The position numbers and the translations under genes are program-made. The notes beneath the pieces are model-generated. The model did no database searches. It saw only the letters and a program-made list of their open reading frames with translations, and was not told the origin of the DNA. Of a stretch of 64,000 nucleotides of DNA, positions 44,101-56,900 are shown in pieces. How positions within the stretch are numbered: the first letter of the stretch is position 1; every line of letters starts with the position of its first letter. This stretch comes from Antedon mediterranea (Eukaryota > Echinodermata > Crinoidea > Comatulida > Antedonidae): assembly GCF_964355755.1 (NCBI RefSeq), contig NC_092679.1, forward strand, positions 8,246,001 through 8,310,000, read 5' to 3'.

Positions 44101-44242
44101 CTGTTCTGCATGGAACCCCCGCAGTTTAAACGCGGATGAACGGATGAATAGTAATGAAGTGAGCAAGTATAGCTCAAGAAAGAGAAGCTATTCTTCTGTG
44201 GTTTTGTCCGCGTTTAAACTGCGGGGGTTCCATGCAGAACAG
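44101..44242. mobile_element. 142-bp TA-flanked MITE
   Basis: TA at 44099-44100 and 44243-44244 flanks perfect inverted ends CTGTTCTGCATGGAACCCCC / GGGGGTTCCATGCAGAACAG. The match runs on through GCAGTTTAAACGCGGA, giving about 36-bp arms around a 70-bp centre. A half copy sits at 40537. Confidence 0.9.
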
Positions 44243-44366
44243 TAATGTTTGTGTCTTTAAGATTTGTAACTTTTTTTTCATGTTCTTTGTTGTCAGTAGC
44301 GCAGTGAGCGTAATTTTTTAGACGGATGCTTGCGCTTTACAAATTTCTATTATTTCTAGCCTAATA

Positions 44367-44485
44367 GTGAGGTTTCGCAATCTTACGAATTGGCCTACGA
44401 TAACGGGTACGATAACGAAAACGGATACGTCACGCACACGTATTCGTTTTCGTTATCGTATTCGTAAGAGGTTGCGAAACCTCCC
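44367..44485. mobile_element. 119-bp terminal-only form of the TA MITE (copy 3)
   Basis: TA at 44365-44366 and 44486-44487 flanks GTGAGGTTTCGCAAT...GGTTGCGAAACCTCCC. Only the terminal palindromic blocks (gataacgaaaacggatacgt / acgtattcgttttcgttatc) remain, with the ~400-bp centre of copies 1 and 2 missing. Confidence 0.8.
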
Positions 44486-44487
44486 TA

Positions 44488-47137
44488 AATTCGGCATATG
44501 TCATTTAACGGTACAGATACATAATTAGGTAGGCTACGTTTGTGTCTTTTATATGCAACAAACGTAAAATAATTGTTATTCAGCTCAGTAGTTTACTATT
44601 ATTAGTATTACAATGATGAACATTTGATTCATAAACCCGGAAAGGCAATCCCATCAATCCATTATAAAATTGCACCATATCACCAAAAAGTATATCGTAA
44701 AAATTAATGATGATGTACGTGTGTGTATAATACTATATAGTGTCGTGCGTCCGTGTAGGCCTACGTGCCTCTTCACTGTCTTGTTAAATTAAAAATTCAT
44801 TAACCCATTGACCCCTAAGTTTATTTTGCTCCCCTGGGACCCAAAAAGCATATGTCATATAATTAACCCTAACTTTTTTTCTAAACACAGACATTAAAAA
44901 AATTAAAAAACAAAAATAATGCAAAGGACATTTTATTTCCAAATATGTTTTCAAATTTGTGTTACAACTTATTTTGGCGGAGTATGGATTATGCAAATTT
45001 TAGAAATATTTTAGGAAAATTATTAAAAATTTGTAATTTATCTTTGACTACCAAATGCACAAAAATTAATAAATATTTCATAATAAAACTCATCTCTTCA
45101 TCAGAACCTATTTCTTCTCTTCAAAATAAGACCAAACTTGACCATTATGAATGACCGGTTTCGAAATTATGAAGAAATTAGTAGACTGACTCATCCGACG
45201 ATGACCATATGGGGCCTAGGCCTATCGGGAGCCGCCCCGAGAGCGTCCTCGCCGCTGTTTGTTCACCGGGAATGTTAAAAAAAACATCCCGAAAGCGACT
45301 TGGAATTCGCGATTCCCACGCGCACCGGCATCCCTCGGGAGCTTAGTCCGCTGTTTTAGACGTGTAGCTTGCAGAAAATTTGACGAAAATGCGTCGAAAA
45401 CTTATGAAATTAAAACAAGTTTGGTATCAAAATGTTTGTCAAAAGTTATGCTTCAATAAACTGACCTTTGCGCAGAGTTTGAACAAATATTTCATGCCCA
45501 TAATGCATCTGACATGTCAGGGTTCATATTACAATCAAAGGTAAACAATATGGCGCGGCCCTTGTGAGGACATCTTCACGACTTTTCTCCGGTAGAAAAA
45601 TCACATTTTTACATGGAAATATGACGATTTAGACACTGTAACTGATACATAATCTTTATTTATTATACATTTATTGTATACAAGCTTCAAAATAGTGATT
45701 ATTAGAAATAAAGATGGATTTTAGACGATTTTACGTTGTATGTCTAGGCCTAGATTCATTCAACGCGCCTGTCGCGTTTCGAACAGCGTGCTTCGAAAAA
45801 CGGTTATATTTTCGAATTTTATTTTCAAACTAACTTCAACAATTGTTTTTATATATTTAGAAGCATATTTTTAAAAAAAAAGTTGTGAGTATTTTGTATA
45901 ATTTGTTGTTACGATTCATGCACAGCAAACTGCGCATGTAAATTCGATTTACTTTTTTTTTGTTGAAAATTTGTTTACAATGACCTTGACTTTTAACCTT
46001 TTGAGCGCTTTAAGCGCTTATCGTGGTGAATCGGTTTTAAACGCCCGATCGGATGAGGATATTTATTAGGTTTGATAATTAGATCGTTATAACCAAAAGG
46101 GTTGAACGGAATTTCTTCAGTAAAATCATCATTTTTGTAATGATTTTCAAAAAGCACATTAGGCCTACTCCAACCTGAATAAAAATTAAAACACAAATTA
46201 TGTATATAGGCCTAATAGGATATAATAGGCCTACACATCATTATAATGTGTACGACATTTAGCGCGACCAAAGTAGGCCTAACAACGCGATCGATATCAA
46301 ACGCAACCGATATGATTAACAAAAAAATGCAAAAAACTTAGTAATTTGGCGTTTCATCGCCATGTTTTGCGAGTTGTTACACAGCGTCGGCGGCGCTTCA
46401 TACCGAAATAAAACCGCGGGCGACTTTGCGTTGGGGCGACTTGACTGGTTCCCTCCCGCCCCCCCTTCCCCCTGCTGGGGGATCGTCCTTCTCCATGCTT
46501 ACTGATGCGTGACAACAAAAAACAACCACAATATTTTTTCACGAGAGAGTGACAGATTAAATAATAACCATCATTACTCTACTGGTAATATAATATTAAT
46601 AGGATTACTGAGCCCTATAGGCCTAGTTCTAGTTACGGTAAGAGCATTTATTATTGTAATTTTGAGTAATTTTAAGGGGTGGGTACGAAACTGCATTAGC
46701 GCCAATAATAATAGGCCTAGAATTTGAAGATATTTTAATAATACTGCCTAGCTAGGAGATACACGTACACACACGTACACACACGTACACACAGAGTCTA
46801 GAGTAGCAGCATTTATTTGTTAGTCGTCACACCCTAGTTAACCTAGCCCGAATCCTGGACGATTCGGCCCACTTTTGGTGGGACGATTCGGCCCACTTTT
46901 GAGATTCGAAACTTGAATTTACCAGGGAGATTTGGCCAAGGCGTTTTACTCACTGAGCTATAGCTGATGATTTACGAAATACATTATATGTTCCAAGGAT
47001 ACGGTAGGTGTAATTAATTAAATGCAATCAGTCGATACAATTTGCCGGTTTTCGAGACTAAACTTTGTATTTGACGGCTCGGCATGGTATTTGTTTGTAG
47101 ATCCGGCCATTGTACAACAGTGGAAGCAGTGTAGTTG
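44488..47137. other. intergenic sequence with no recognisable gene
   Basis: I see no conserved coding sequence. The region contains AAGTCGCCCC-type words at about 46420-46450, a duplicated 'cgattcggcccacttttg' at about 46858-46905, and a short tandem 'acacacgtac' run near 46765. A homopolymeric G/C stretch lies at about 46455-46480. Confidence 0.5.
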
Positions 47138-50100
47138 GGGTGTGTCGAAAGCGAAGACCTCGAAAGCGAAGATCGAAGACCGAAGACCTCGAAAGCGAAG
47201 ACCCTACGAAATGGTAGTGTTTACAAAATCCGACCAAAATCATACAAAATCGTGATAACACCTTGAATTTACAGATTCTAAAAAAATATTTCGATTTTAA
47301 TTGTTACGTTATCAAAAAACATGACTTTATCTATGAACAAGCTCACGCGTTTTCACCAATGGAGTTAATATGTGATATGGTTTTACGAACAAACACATCG
47401 CGCTATTTGCAAGGCGACGGACGCACAAGAAGGACCTCGCACAGAGCATTGAATTGAATGCAAAATTAAATGTCACTTTTGTTCCGATAACTTTGTAGCA
47501 CACGTCGCCTACAATTTAAACCCATAGCCAATTGTTTATAAGTATAGAAATAAACTACATAAAGTAAATTGTAAGAAGTAAAGGATGGCGGTAGGCTTTT
47601 TTAGGCTTATTTTAGAGCCTATATAAAAAGTGTCCGTATTTTGATTTTATATGTTGCTATGTGTTTTTTATCTATAATATTTGCCTATTGTTTATTATCC
47701 AAATGTATAAATAAATACAATAAGATATTCATTTTCCTGTATTGTATTTAAACTTTTACATTTTCCCATTGTATACTATTGCTGTTTTACTTAATCGCCA
47801 GTTTCAAAATGTTTTCTAATGTATTCATAATAGACAAATAATATATCAGTATCAGAATATTTAGTGTGGTTGGTGAAACGACAGTAGGCCTACTATGTAA
47901 AGAAAAATTTAAAAAGGAAAATAAATATTTCATTAACCAACGTATAAACCACTAACAAAAAAATCCTGCCACAACGTATCGTATTGATGCGCAACGTAAA
48001 GAAAATACTCATCTATCTATTTTGCATCCCCTCACGATCGAAAAGATCATTATGATGAACGTAAAGCAGAAACGGTGTGTTGAACACGTCGATTCCCACT
48101 TGTGATGACACGCAAGGTTATTTCCTTAAGCTTGGTTCCCACTAGAACGTAACGCAAGAACGTACACGCAACGCAAGCGTTTTAACCAATGACAAGCGAA
48201 GTTATAGACAGTTAGCAATCAGAAGCGAATAAGCCATCGCTTGTGATTGGTCAATTCACTTGCGTTGCGTTACGTCCTTGTGTTGCGTCGCTAGACCACG
48301 CATTACGGCGCACTTTGCGTGGATACGTTGCGTCGATCTGAAAACAAATTTCAGCTCTTAAAATATTTCCCGGGCCGATGACAGTTCGTCCCAATAGCTT
48401 ACCGTGAACTAACGGAACTTTATTTTATATCTTTTTATTGTCAAAATCAAAAATTATACTGTATTCAAATTAATAGGCCTACTGTAGAACGAACGATAGG
48501 CATCACATTCTGAAGATTTTGCTCGATCGTTAACCCGTTATAATAGTATATAATTCTCTTAGATTTGTTTGTGTAGTGTCAATTCTATATTTAAATGGTC
48601 AGTATACAACCGGTAACCTGTTTCTTCATTTTTTTAAAATTTATATTTTCTTTTGTTAATGGAGACTCATGGCAGGGATATGCAAACATTTAGAAGCGGG
48701 ACGTCGACAATCTGTTGAAAATCGGGAGACTGTTGAATAGTCGTCTCATCCCACAAGCCTGTGAGATAGAAGGTTGGGGGTTAGAGTGGTTAAGCCCGAT
48801 AAAAATTCACCATCCTTAACAAAGACATGTATAGAGAGTAACTCTTTTTTTTGTATTCACCACGGGCAATGCTTCAGAAGTCAGTTTTTTTACTTTGATG
48901 ATAAGGACAATTGTGGTTGGCGGAACTGGAACTTCATTAAACTGTCTGGAACTGGAAATGTCTTTTGACAGTGTCGGTAAACGTAATACCGATATAAATA
49001 AACACCCGTTTTAATATCGTCACTAATCACATTGCAACCGTAACAAAATCAACAATTTTGGAGCGAATATTTTTTATTTCAATCATTGTTTTGAATGGCT
49101 TTTGTCTTTGTTAACGTTGACATAATGGCATAATTAAATGTTATTCTGAATTATGGAAGCCGTGAAACAGATGATATGTCGCAGGAAACGATCGATTATA
49201 ACCAAAATTTGCAGAACGCTGATTCCTATCGTTCGTTCTTTTTAGCTTTTTGTCAAATCATAATTTGAATATGTTCTGTCAAATTTGGCCTGGAAATATT
49301 TTAAGAGCTGGAATTAGTTTCCAGATCCACGCAAAGTGCGCATTAAGAACAAACTTGCGTGTCCTCACAAGTGGGAGCCGACGTGTTCAACACCGTTTAT
49401 GCCTTACGTTCATCGTAATGATTCTCTCGTGAGGGGATGCAAAATAGAGTATTTTCTTATGTTGCGCGTCAATACGATACGTTGCGGCAGGATGTTTTTG
49501 TTAGCTTATTCGCTTGTGATTGCTAACTGTCTATAACTTCGCTTGTCATTGGTTAAAACGCTTGCGTTGCGTTTACGTCCTTGCATTACGTTCTAGTGGG
49601 AACCAAGCTGTTCATACGTTGGTTAATGAAATATTTATTTTACTTTTTACATTTTTCTTCTTTACATATTACTGTCGCTTCACCAATCACACTCACTAAC
49701 CGATACTGATAATATTATTTGTCCATTATTATTAGAAAAACATTTTTAAACTGGCGAATAATTAAATCAGCAAAACTGCAGTATAGGCTAAAATGGGGAA
49801 AATGTAAACGTTTAAAATACTATACAGAATAATTAAAGGAAAATAAATATCTTATTGTATTTATTCATACATTTTAGATAATATGCAAATATTATAGATA
49901 ATAAACATAATATCAACATATTTAAATGCAAAAAAAAAAAAGGATCTCTAAGTTGTATTCACGCGTATAACATTTTTTAAAACAAGTGTAAAATCTATGA
50001 TACGGACACTTTTTATATAGGCTCTAAAATTAGCCTAAATAGGGCTATCGCAATCCTTTGCTTCTTATAATTTACATATTGTAGTTTATTTCTATACTTT

Positions 50101-50463
50101 TCTATACAATTTGGCTATGGTTTTAAATTGTAGGCATTGCATTCAATTCAATGCTCTGTGCGATGTTCTTCTTGTGCGTCCGTCGCCTTGCAAATAGCGC
50201 GATGTGTTTGTTCGTAAAACCATATCACATATTAACTCCATTGGAGAATACACGTGAGCTTGTTCATAGATAAAGTCATGTTTTTTGATAACATAACGAT
50301 TAAAATCGAAATATTTTTTTAGAATCTGTAAATTCAAGGTGTTATCATCAGTTGTTTGTGATTTTGGTCCGATTTTGTGTACACTACCATTTCGTAGGGT
50401 CTTCGCTTTCGAGGTCTTCGGTCTTCGATCTTCGCTTTCGAGGTCTTCGCTTTCGACACACCC
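47138..50463. mobile_element. 3.3-kb Mutator-like foldback element with 10-bp target duplication
   Basis: AGTGTAGTTG is repeated directly at both edges (47128-47137 and 50464-50473). The ends are GGGTGTGTCGAAAGCGAAGA and its reverse complement. The inverted arms run about 1.2 kb (to ~48380 and from ~49287) and start with several tandem copies of cgaaagcgaagacc. A 9-11-bp duplication plus very long inverted repeats is characteristic of Mutator-like elements. Neither the arms nor the ~900-bp centre encode a transposase. Within the arms two blocks are in swapped order. Confidence 0.8.
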
Positions 50464-50992
50464 AGTGTAGTTGATATGTGACGTAACAACTCTCAAAACA
50501 TGGCCGCTGAAACGCCAAATTACTGTTATTTTTTGCCTTTTTTAGTGTTTATCCTAAAAATTCATGAAAATGATATAGCATATCGTGTGCGGTCATCAAG
50601 AAACACCAGTGTGCTAAATGTGACCACGTACCATTCAGCGGTTTCAGATATTTAGTAGCATTAAATTAATATATTAGATAGACCAAAACATTGCAGAAAT
50701 ATTAAAATTTTCCCAAAAAATCTCAGTTGGTATTGGTTTATATGTAAAAACTTGTAGAGAAGAAATATAGATATGATCCTATCCTATGATCTGAAGTAAA
50801 TAGTACTGAATACTACTGTAAATGTAATTAGTATTAGTATTGCACTTTATTATGCATGAAATACACAATGAATATACAACATAAAGAGTGCAAATGGTTA
50901 TGTGAAGTGGAATTTTGTGTGAAAGATGGAATTCATATTCAGTATTAATTTTTTTCTGCATTTCAGATACATGTCCATAGAAATATCCACCG

Positions 50993-53900
50993 ATGAAAGC
51001 CACAAGACATTTTCGTTTCTCTACACAACTCCTATATTTGTGCATTACTTCACTGATCATCGGTGTTGTTGTAACATTATGGAATGTTCATGTGTTACAT
51101 ATTATGCAAAAGTTACACATGGAAACTCATCACGCTGTAGAAGTATATGAACCACTGTCTTTTGTAAAAAGAAACACGCCAGTTTATTGGATTCATGCTC
51201 AAAATGCAAGTATATTATTCTTACCAGCTATTTAGTCAGAGTTCATGAAAATGAATTAGTTCAATTTATTATGAAAGTTATGAAAAACGATAATCAAATG
51301 TAAAATCGATCTTTAAATGTTTCCATTTTGCACTTTTACTAAATGCACATGGCACAAACAATGTTCAAAATTTGGACATGCTCAAAATGGCCCGAAACAT
51401 GCAGTACAGTTTTTTGTCTATGAATTTCTTTACCAAACACTATAGGTCCAAATTTCATTTGGGTAAGCTCTTAATAATGATCAAGAATTTGTTTGAAAAA
51501 TTGCTTTTAAAACAGTACACATAGTAATAGTGCATCCTCAATGTAAAACATCCTTTACAAAATCCAAAGTAAACTAAAAAATATATATAAAATAAAAAGT
51601 AACCTAAATTAAACAGTAGTACCCCCTCCTCCACTAATCCAAAAAATAACAACTAGAGGGAATCTATAGTATAATTTCCCTACATATTTCTCCCGACATA
51701 AGATTTCCCCCAACATTTAAAAATATTGTTGTGCCTTAGTGCTGAGTGTGATTAGGCTAATTACATTCCAACCTTGTGAATGGGTCATTCCACGTCAAAT
51801 CAACCAATGGTGGTATGGGTCACGTCATGGATTTGGTTTTGGTCGTTTTGAAAATATGGCCTATTGAAGACGGGGTACTATAATCTTCAGAATTCACATT
51901 ATTTTGAGTAATTGAATATTTTGTGTTTTGTAATATGATTTATGACACTTTAAAATTAACATACAAAGCTGTAAATTGGTATCTAGGGTCAATTCCCATC
52001 ATATAATGCAAATCTGGCCTCAAAATAAGTGTATCTCAAAAGGGGTTTTCACACAGAAATGCGGCAATTTTGCGGTAGGTAAGCTGACGTTATTGCCGAT
52101 CTAGACCCATTCTCACAGAAGGTAATATTACGGTTTATGTGTGAAAGGCGCAATATTTAAAGATTACTGTTCTAATAAAATAAAGGTCGCACTTTTTTAG
52201 GGAAAAAAATGGCAGGCACCGCCGACGAAACATGCCTTTCGTGCACATTATATCCACTGCTTATGGTAGAAGTTCTTTTGCAGCAATAGCACCTTCATTA
52301 TGGAACAAACTTCCACTCTTTGTGAGACTTGCTCCTTCAGTCAGTATTTTTAAATCACGACTGAAAGCCCATCTGTTCTCATCCGGTATTAATTAACTTA
52401 TTCATTCATTCTTTATTCCTTCCCCGAAACCTTGACTCAGAAATACCGGGATGGTGTCCGGCGGGGGATAGTTTAACCCTAGCTTAAGTTGTGCATGCTT
52501 CATTTACTCTCTATTCTTAATTCTGGCCCCGAAACCTTGACTCAGAAATACCGGGATGGTGTCCGGCGGGGGATAGTTTTACCTTAGTTAAGCATAGTTA
52601 AGCTTAGTTACATTTTTTTTTCACATTATTGATTGTCTCCATCCCCGAAACCTCGACTAAGAAATACCGGAATGGTGTCCGGCGGGGGATAGTTTATTAC
52701 CATTAGTTAAGGTCCTATGTAAAGCACCTAGAGGGGTCAGTGATCCATTAGGCGCTATATAAATACTGTTTATTATTATTATTATTATTATTTGCTGCTG
52801 TTGTGTGTCCATTGTTTAGTTTTATTGGTTTTTATTTACGCTGCATAAAAACGCTATATTTTTGCCCAACACTCCATGCTAATAATTGTCCTATCAGGAT
52901 TAGTAGAGCAGTTAACGCCATAAAAATAGCCAAGTTGTGCACTTTATTACCAAAGCATGAAACTTTCCACAAAGTTTCTTTGATGTATATAGATTAAAAA
53001 TATCGGGGGGTGCCAAGTGTCCAACGTCCGGTATGGCGGCCATCTTGATTTCAAAATGGCCACCATAAAAACAAAAAGTGTTCATATCTTGGCAACTATA
53101 AACAGTAGAGACTTGGTTCTGGTGTTAAATTGTTCACAAACCACATATTTCTATTTGTTCTAATGTAAAGTTTCGTCCAAAAATGACCGGAAATGACGTT
53201 TCTTCCAGTTTGACCTTTGACCTATTATTTGTATCTCAGTAACTACTGATCATTTTCAATCGATTTTGGTGTCATTTTGTTCAGAATAGAGACATTTATA
53301 TTTGTAGTAATGAAACATTTTCACATAAAATGACTGGAAATACAATTTATAACCTTTGACAATGACATAATTATGTGAACATACTGTATGTGGTTTACAT
53401 TGGTATAAATGCACCTAATTTTTATACCGAAATAAATGACACATAACGCAAAAATGACCAGGAATTATTATTCTGAATTTTTGACGTTTGATGTGATAGG
53501 ATAGGCATAAAGTATGACAGATCACTGAGCTCATCTATGCCGACTTGTTTGATGTGTCAATCGTTAGATAACAGTTTTGGTCCTCTCTCCTTCATCTTTT
53601 CTTTTTTTTTTTTTTTTATGTATTATACCATATGTTGAATTGAATTGTTAGATGCCATTTGGAAAAAGTTTTGATGTAAAGTAGCATTCTTTCGTTGGCC
53701 TCTTTGATGTTGCATATGAGACAAGTTCGGAAAGTTCTCATTTTCGTGAGTTAAGAGAAGAGAACACCATCTTTCAAAGTACTTACTACAAACTTATCCT
53801 GCATTTGTGCAGTAGACCTCAAAGTCAAAAACTCAGATAATTCTTGTTCATTTTCGTTGCATCTAAAAAAATGTACTCCATTTTTATGGTATTGCTGTAA

Positions 53901-56900
53901 ACCTTTCATCTGAATCATTTTCTCTAGTCATTGATTTTTTAGCAAAATCCGAACCAAATCAATTCGTAAAAGACATCTCAATATAATTATTCAAATAATC
54001 CTCAAATTAGTGACATGGACCTACAATATACTGTTCTGTACAAGACCTTTTTAAGCATCCACCTGTGGACTTTCACTTTGAAGGTCTTGGTCTCCTAATC
54101 ATACAAGAAACAATGTCTGATTTAATCAATCAAAGCAGTGGGTCCAGACAAAGAAGGGGGTGTAAGACCATCCACATACAAAGAAGGGGGTGTAAGACCA
54201 TCCATATACAAAGAAGTGGGTATAAGACCATCCACAGACAAAGAAGGGGATATAAGACCATCCACAGACAAACAAAGAAGGGGTGTAAGACCATCCACAG
54301 ACAAAGAAGGGGGTATAAGACCATCCACAGACAAAGAAAGGGGTATAAGGCCATCTACAGACAAAGAAGGGGTGTAGGACCGTCCACAGACAAAGAAGGG
54401 GTTGTAAGACCATCCACTGACAAAGAAAGGGTATAGGACCATCCACAGACAAAGAAGGGGGTGTAGGACCGTCCACAGACAAAGAAGGGGGTGTAAGACC
54501 ATCCACTGACAAAGAAATGTGTATAGGACTACTTACAGACAAAGAAGGGGGTATAAGACCATCCACAGACAAAGAAGGGGTGTAGGACCATTCACAGACA
54601 AGGAAGGGGGTGTAGGACCATCCACAGACAAAGAAGGAGAGGTAAGACCATCCACAAACAAAGAAGGGGGTATAAGACCATCCACAGACAAAGAAGGGGG
54701 TGTAAGACCATCCACAGACAAAGAAGGGGTGTAAGACCATCCACTGACAAAGAAAGTGGTATAGGACCACTTACAGATAAAGAAGAGGGTATAAGACCAT
54801 CCACAGACAAAGAAGGGGGTGTAGGACCATCCACAGACAAAGAAGGGGTGTCGGACAATCTACAAACAAAGAAAGGGATGTAAGACCACCCACAGACAAA
54901 GAAGGGGTGCAAGACCATCCACACACAAAGAAGGGATTATAAGACCACCAACAGACAAAGAAGGGGGTGTAGGACCATCGACATACAAAGAAGGGGGTAT
55001 AGGACCATCCACAGACAAAGAAGGGGTGTTAGACCATCTACAGACAAAGAAAGGGGTGTAAGACCATCCACACACAAAGAAAGGGGTGTAAGACCATCCA
55101 CACACAAAGAAAGGGGTTTAATACCATCAACAGACAAAGAAAGGGGTGTAATACCATCACCAGACAAAGAAGGGGGTATAAGACCACCCACAGACACAGA
55201 AGGGGGTATAAGACCATCCACAGATCAAGAAAAGGGTGTAAGACCATCTACAGACAAAGAAGGAATGTTAGGACCATATTAACCCAGGAAGCATACAAAA
55301 AGAAGATGCAATCAAAATAGGCCTACCACTTCGAAAACAATAAATTGTAGAATAACTGAGGCTTAATTGTTGAAATATAAAGGGTTCTTTGTAAGGTCAT
55401 TAATAATATATTGATATAAACACGATCATCATACTAATTATTTGAAATTCAAATACAGTCTATCTCGAAAAGAGGCTCATACTATCACCTTTTTGAGGTT
55501 TTACGGTATTCCATACATGTATGTTATTTCCTCTGTCAAACTATTAAAACTTTTAGCGAATCAGAAGGTGCCAACATCGTTGAACTAATGGTACCACCAA
55601 GCACAATGTTTACCAATTTTATGTACTATATACAATTTAAGTCTATTAATCATTTAATATAATTACGCCTATCAGGTAAAAGTTCAAAATTAGGTGCATT
55701 TAAGACCAACAAAAACCACATACAGTATATTCACATAATTAAAAATCAATAAATAAATGTCAAAGGTCATAAATTGTATTTTCGGTCATTTTATGTGAAA
55801 ATGTTCCACTACTACAAATATAAATGTATTTATTCTGAACAAAATGACACCAAAATCGATTGAAAATGACCAGTAGTTACAAAGATATACAAATACAAGG
55901 TCAAAGGTCAAACTGTAAGAAACGTCATTTCCGGTCATTTTTGGACGAAACTTTTCATTAGAGCAAATAGAAATATATAGTTTGTGAACAATTTGAGACC
56001 AGAATTAAGTCTCTAATGTGTATAGTTGCCAAGATATGAACATTTTTTGATTTTATGGTGGCCATTTTGAAATCAAGATGGCCGCCATACCGGACGTTGG
56101 ACACTTGGCACCCCCCGATATTTTGAATCTATATACATCAAAGACACTTTGTGGAAAGTTTCATGCTTTGGTAATAAAGTGCACAGCTCATGTCATTAAC
56201 TGCTCTACTAGATGGCCATTCTATACTAATACTAATAGTAATAGGCCATTTTAGGCCGCCTAAAATGATTGCCACAGTCTTTCTCAAGGAAAATGTTCCG
56301 AATTTAACCTTTGTTTTAATGCTTTGCTGTGTAAGCAGGCGTTATATCGTGGACTCTTTCACACTGATCAGGCTTACGAACGTGACGGTAATATTACTGC
56401 AATTTTACTAAGTCCAGAGGTGGTCTAACGGAAGCCGGCATTAAGGGGTTTTTACCCTTTCCCTTTTACCCTAGGCCGGAGTTCACGAATTACCGCACTA
56501 TTACCGTCTTACAGCTCTGTGTGAAAGGGGGTATATACTTTTCCATTTAATTGTTATGAAAACCCTAGGTGATTGTACTGGTCTAATTAGTTTTAGACCC
56601 CCTTAATGGTAAGTAAGAACAATCAGAAAAGCTTTATATTGTATATGACCACTTGTGGTTGCCTCAATGAAATATTAGACCATTTACTCTTTTCAACTAT
56701 TTCTGGCATGGCTCTAAAGTTGGTTATACAGACCGAAATTGGGCAAAAATGCTGATATTTACGTCGTGAGGTAATTTCCCGCATGATCGTAATCAAAAAC
56801 ATACTGGGTTTGGTCTACTAGCGTTCCTGCTTTATCATTTGACCAACAATTGTCAAATGACAGGAGTTTATTTAGGTGTTATATAATTTATAATATAATA

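Noticed and set aside
40537-44133. Repeated GTTCTGCATGGAACCCCCGC as LTRs of the BEL/Pao copy
   Set aside because: The right copy is a complete TA-flanked MITE with perfect inverted ends, so the similarity reflects two MITE copies rather than LTRs.
47263-47457. 64-codon ORF repeated in both arms of the Mutator-like element
   Set aside because: Present in both arms only because they are inverted copies; no known domain. It could be a relic but lacks transposase motifs.
54126-54770. 214-codon minus-strand ORF and several overlapping ORFs on both strands
   Set aside because: Translation of a 30-bp satellite in stop-poor frames. Frames switch at 29-bp units and no non-repetitive domain is present.
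54147-55290. Regular 30-bp repeats as a CRISPR array
   Set aside because: Units are directly adjacent with no unique spacers, and the context is an animal intron.
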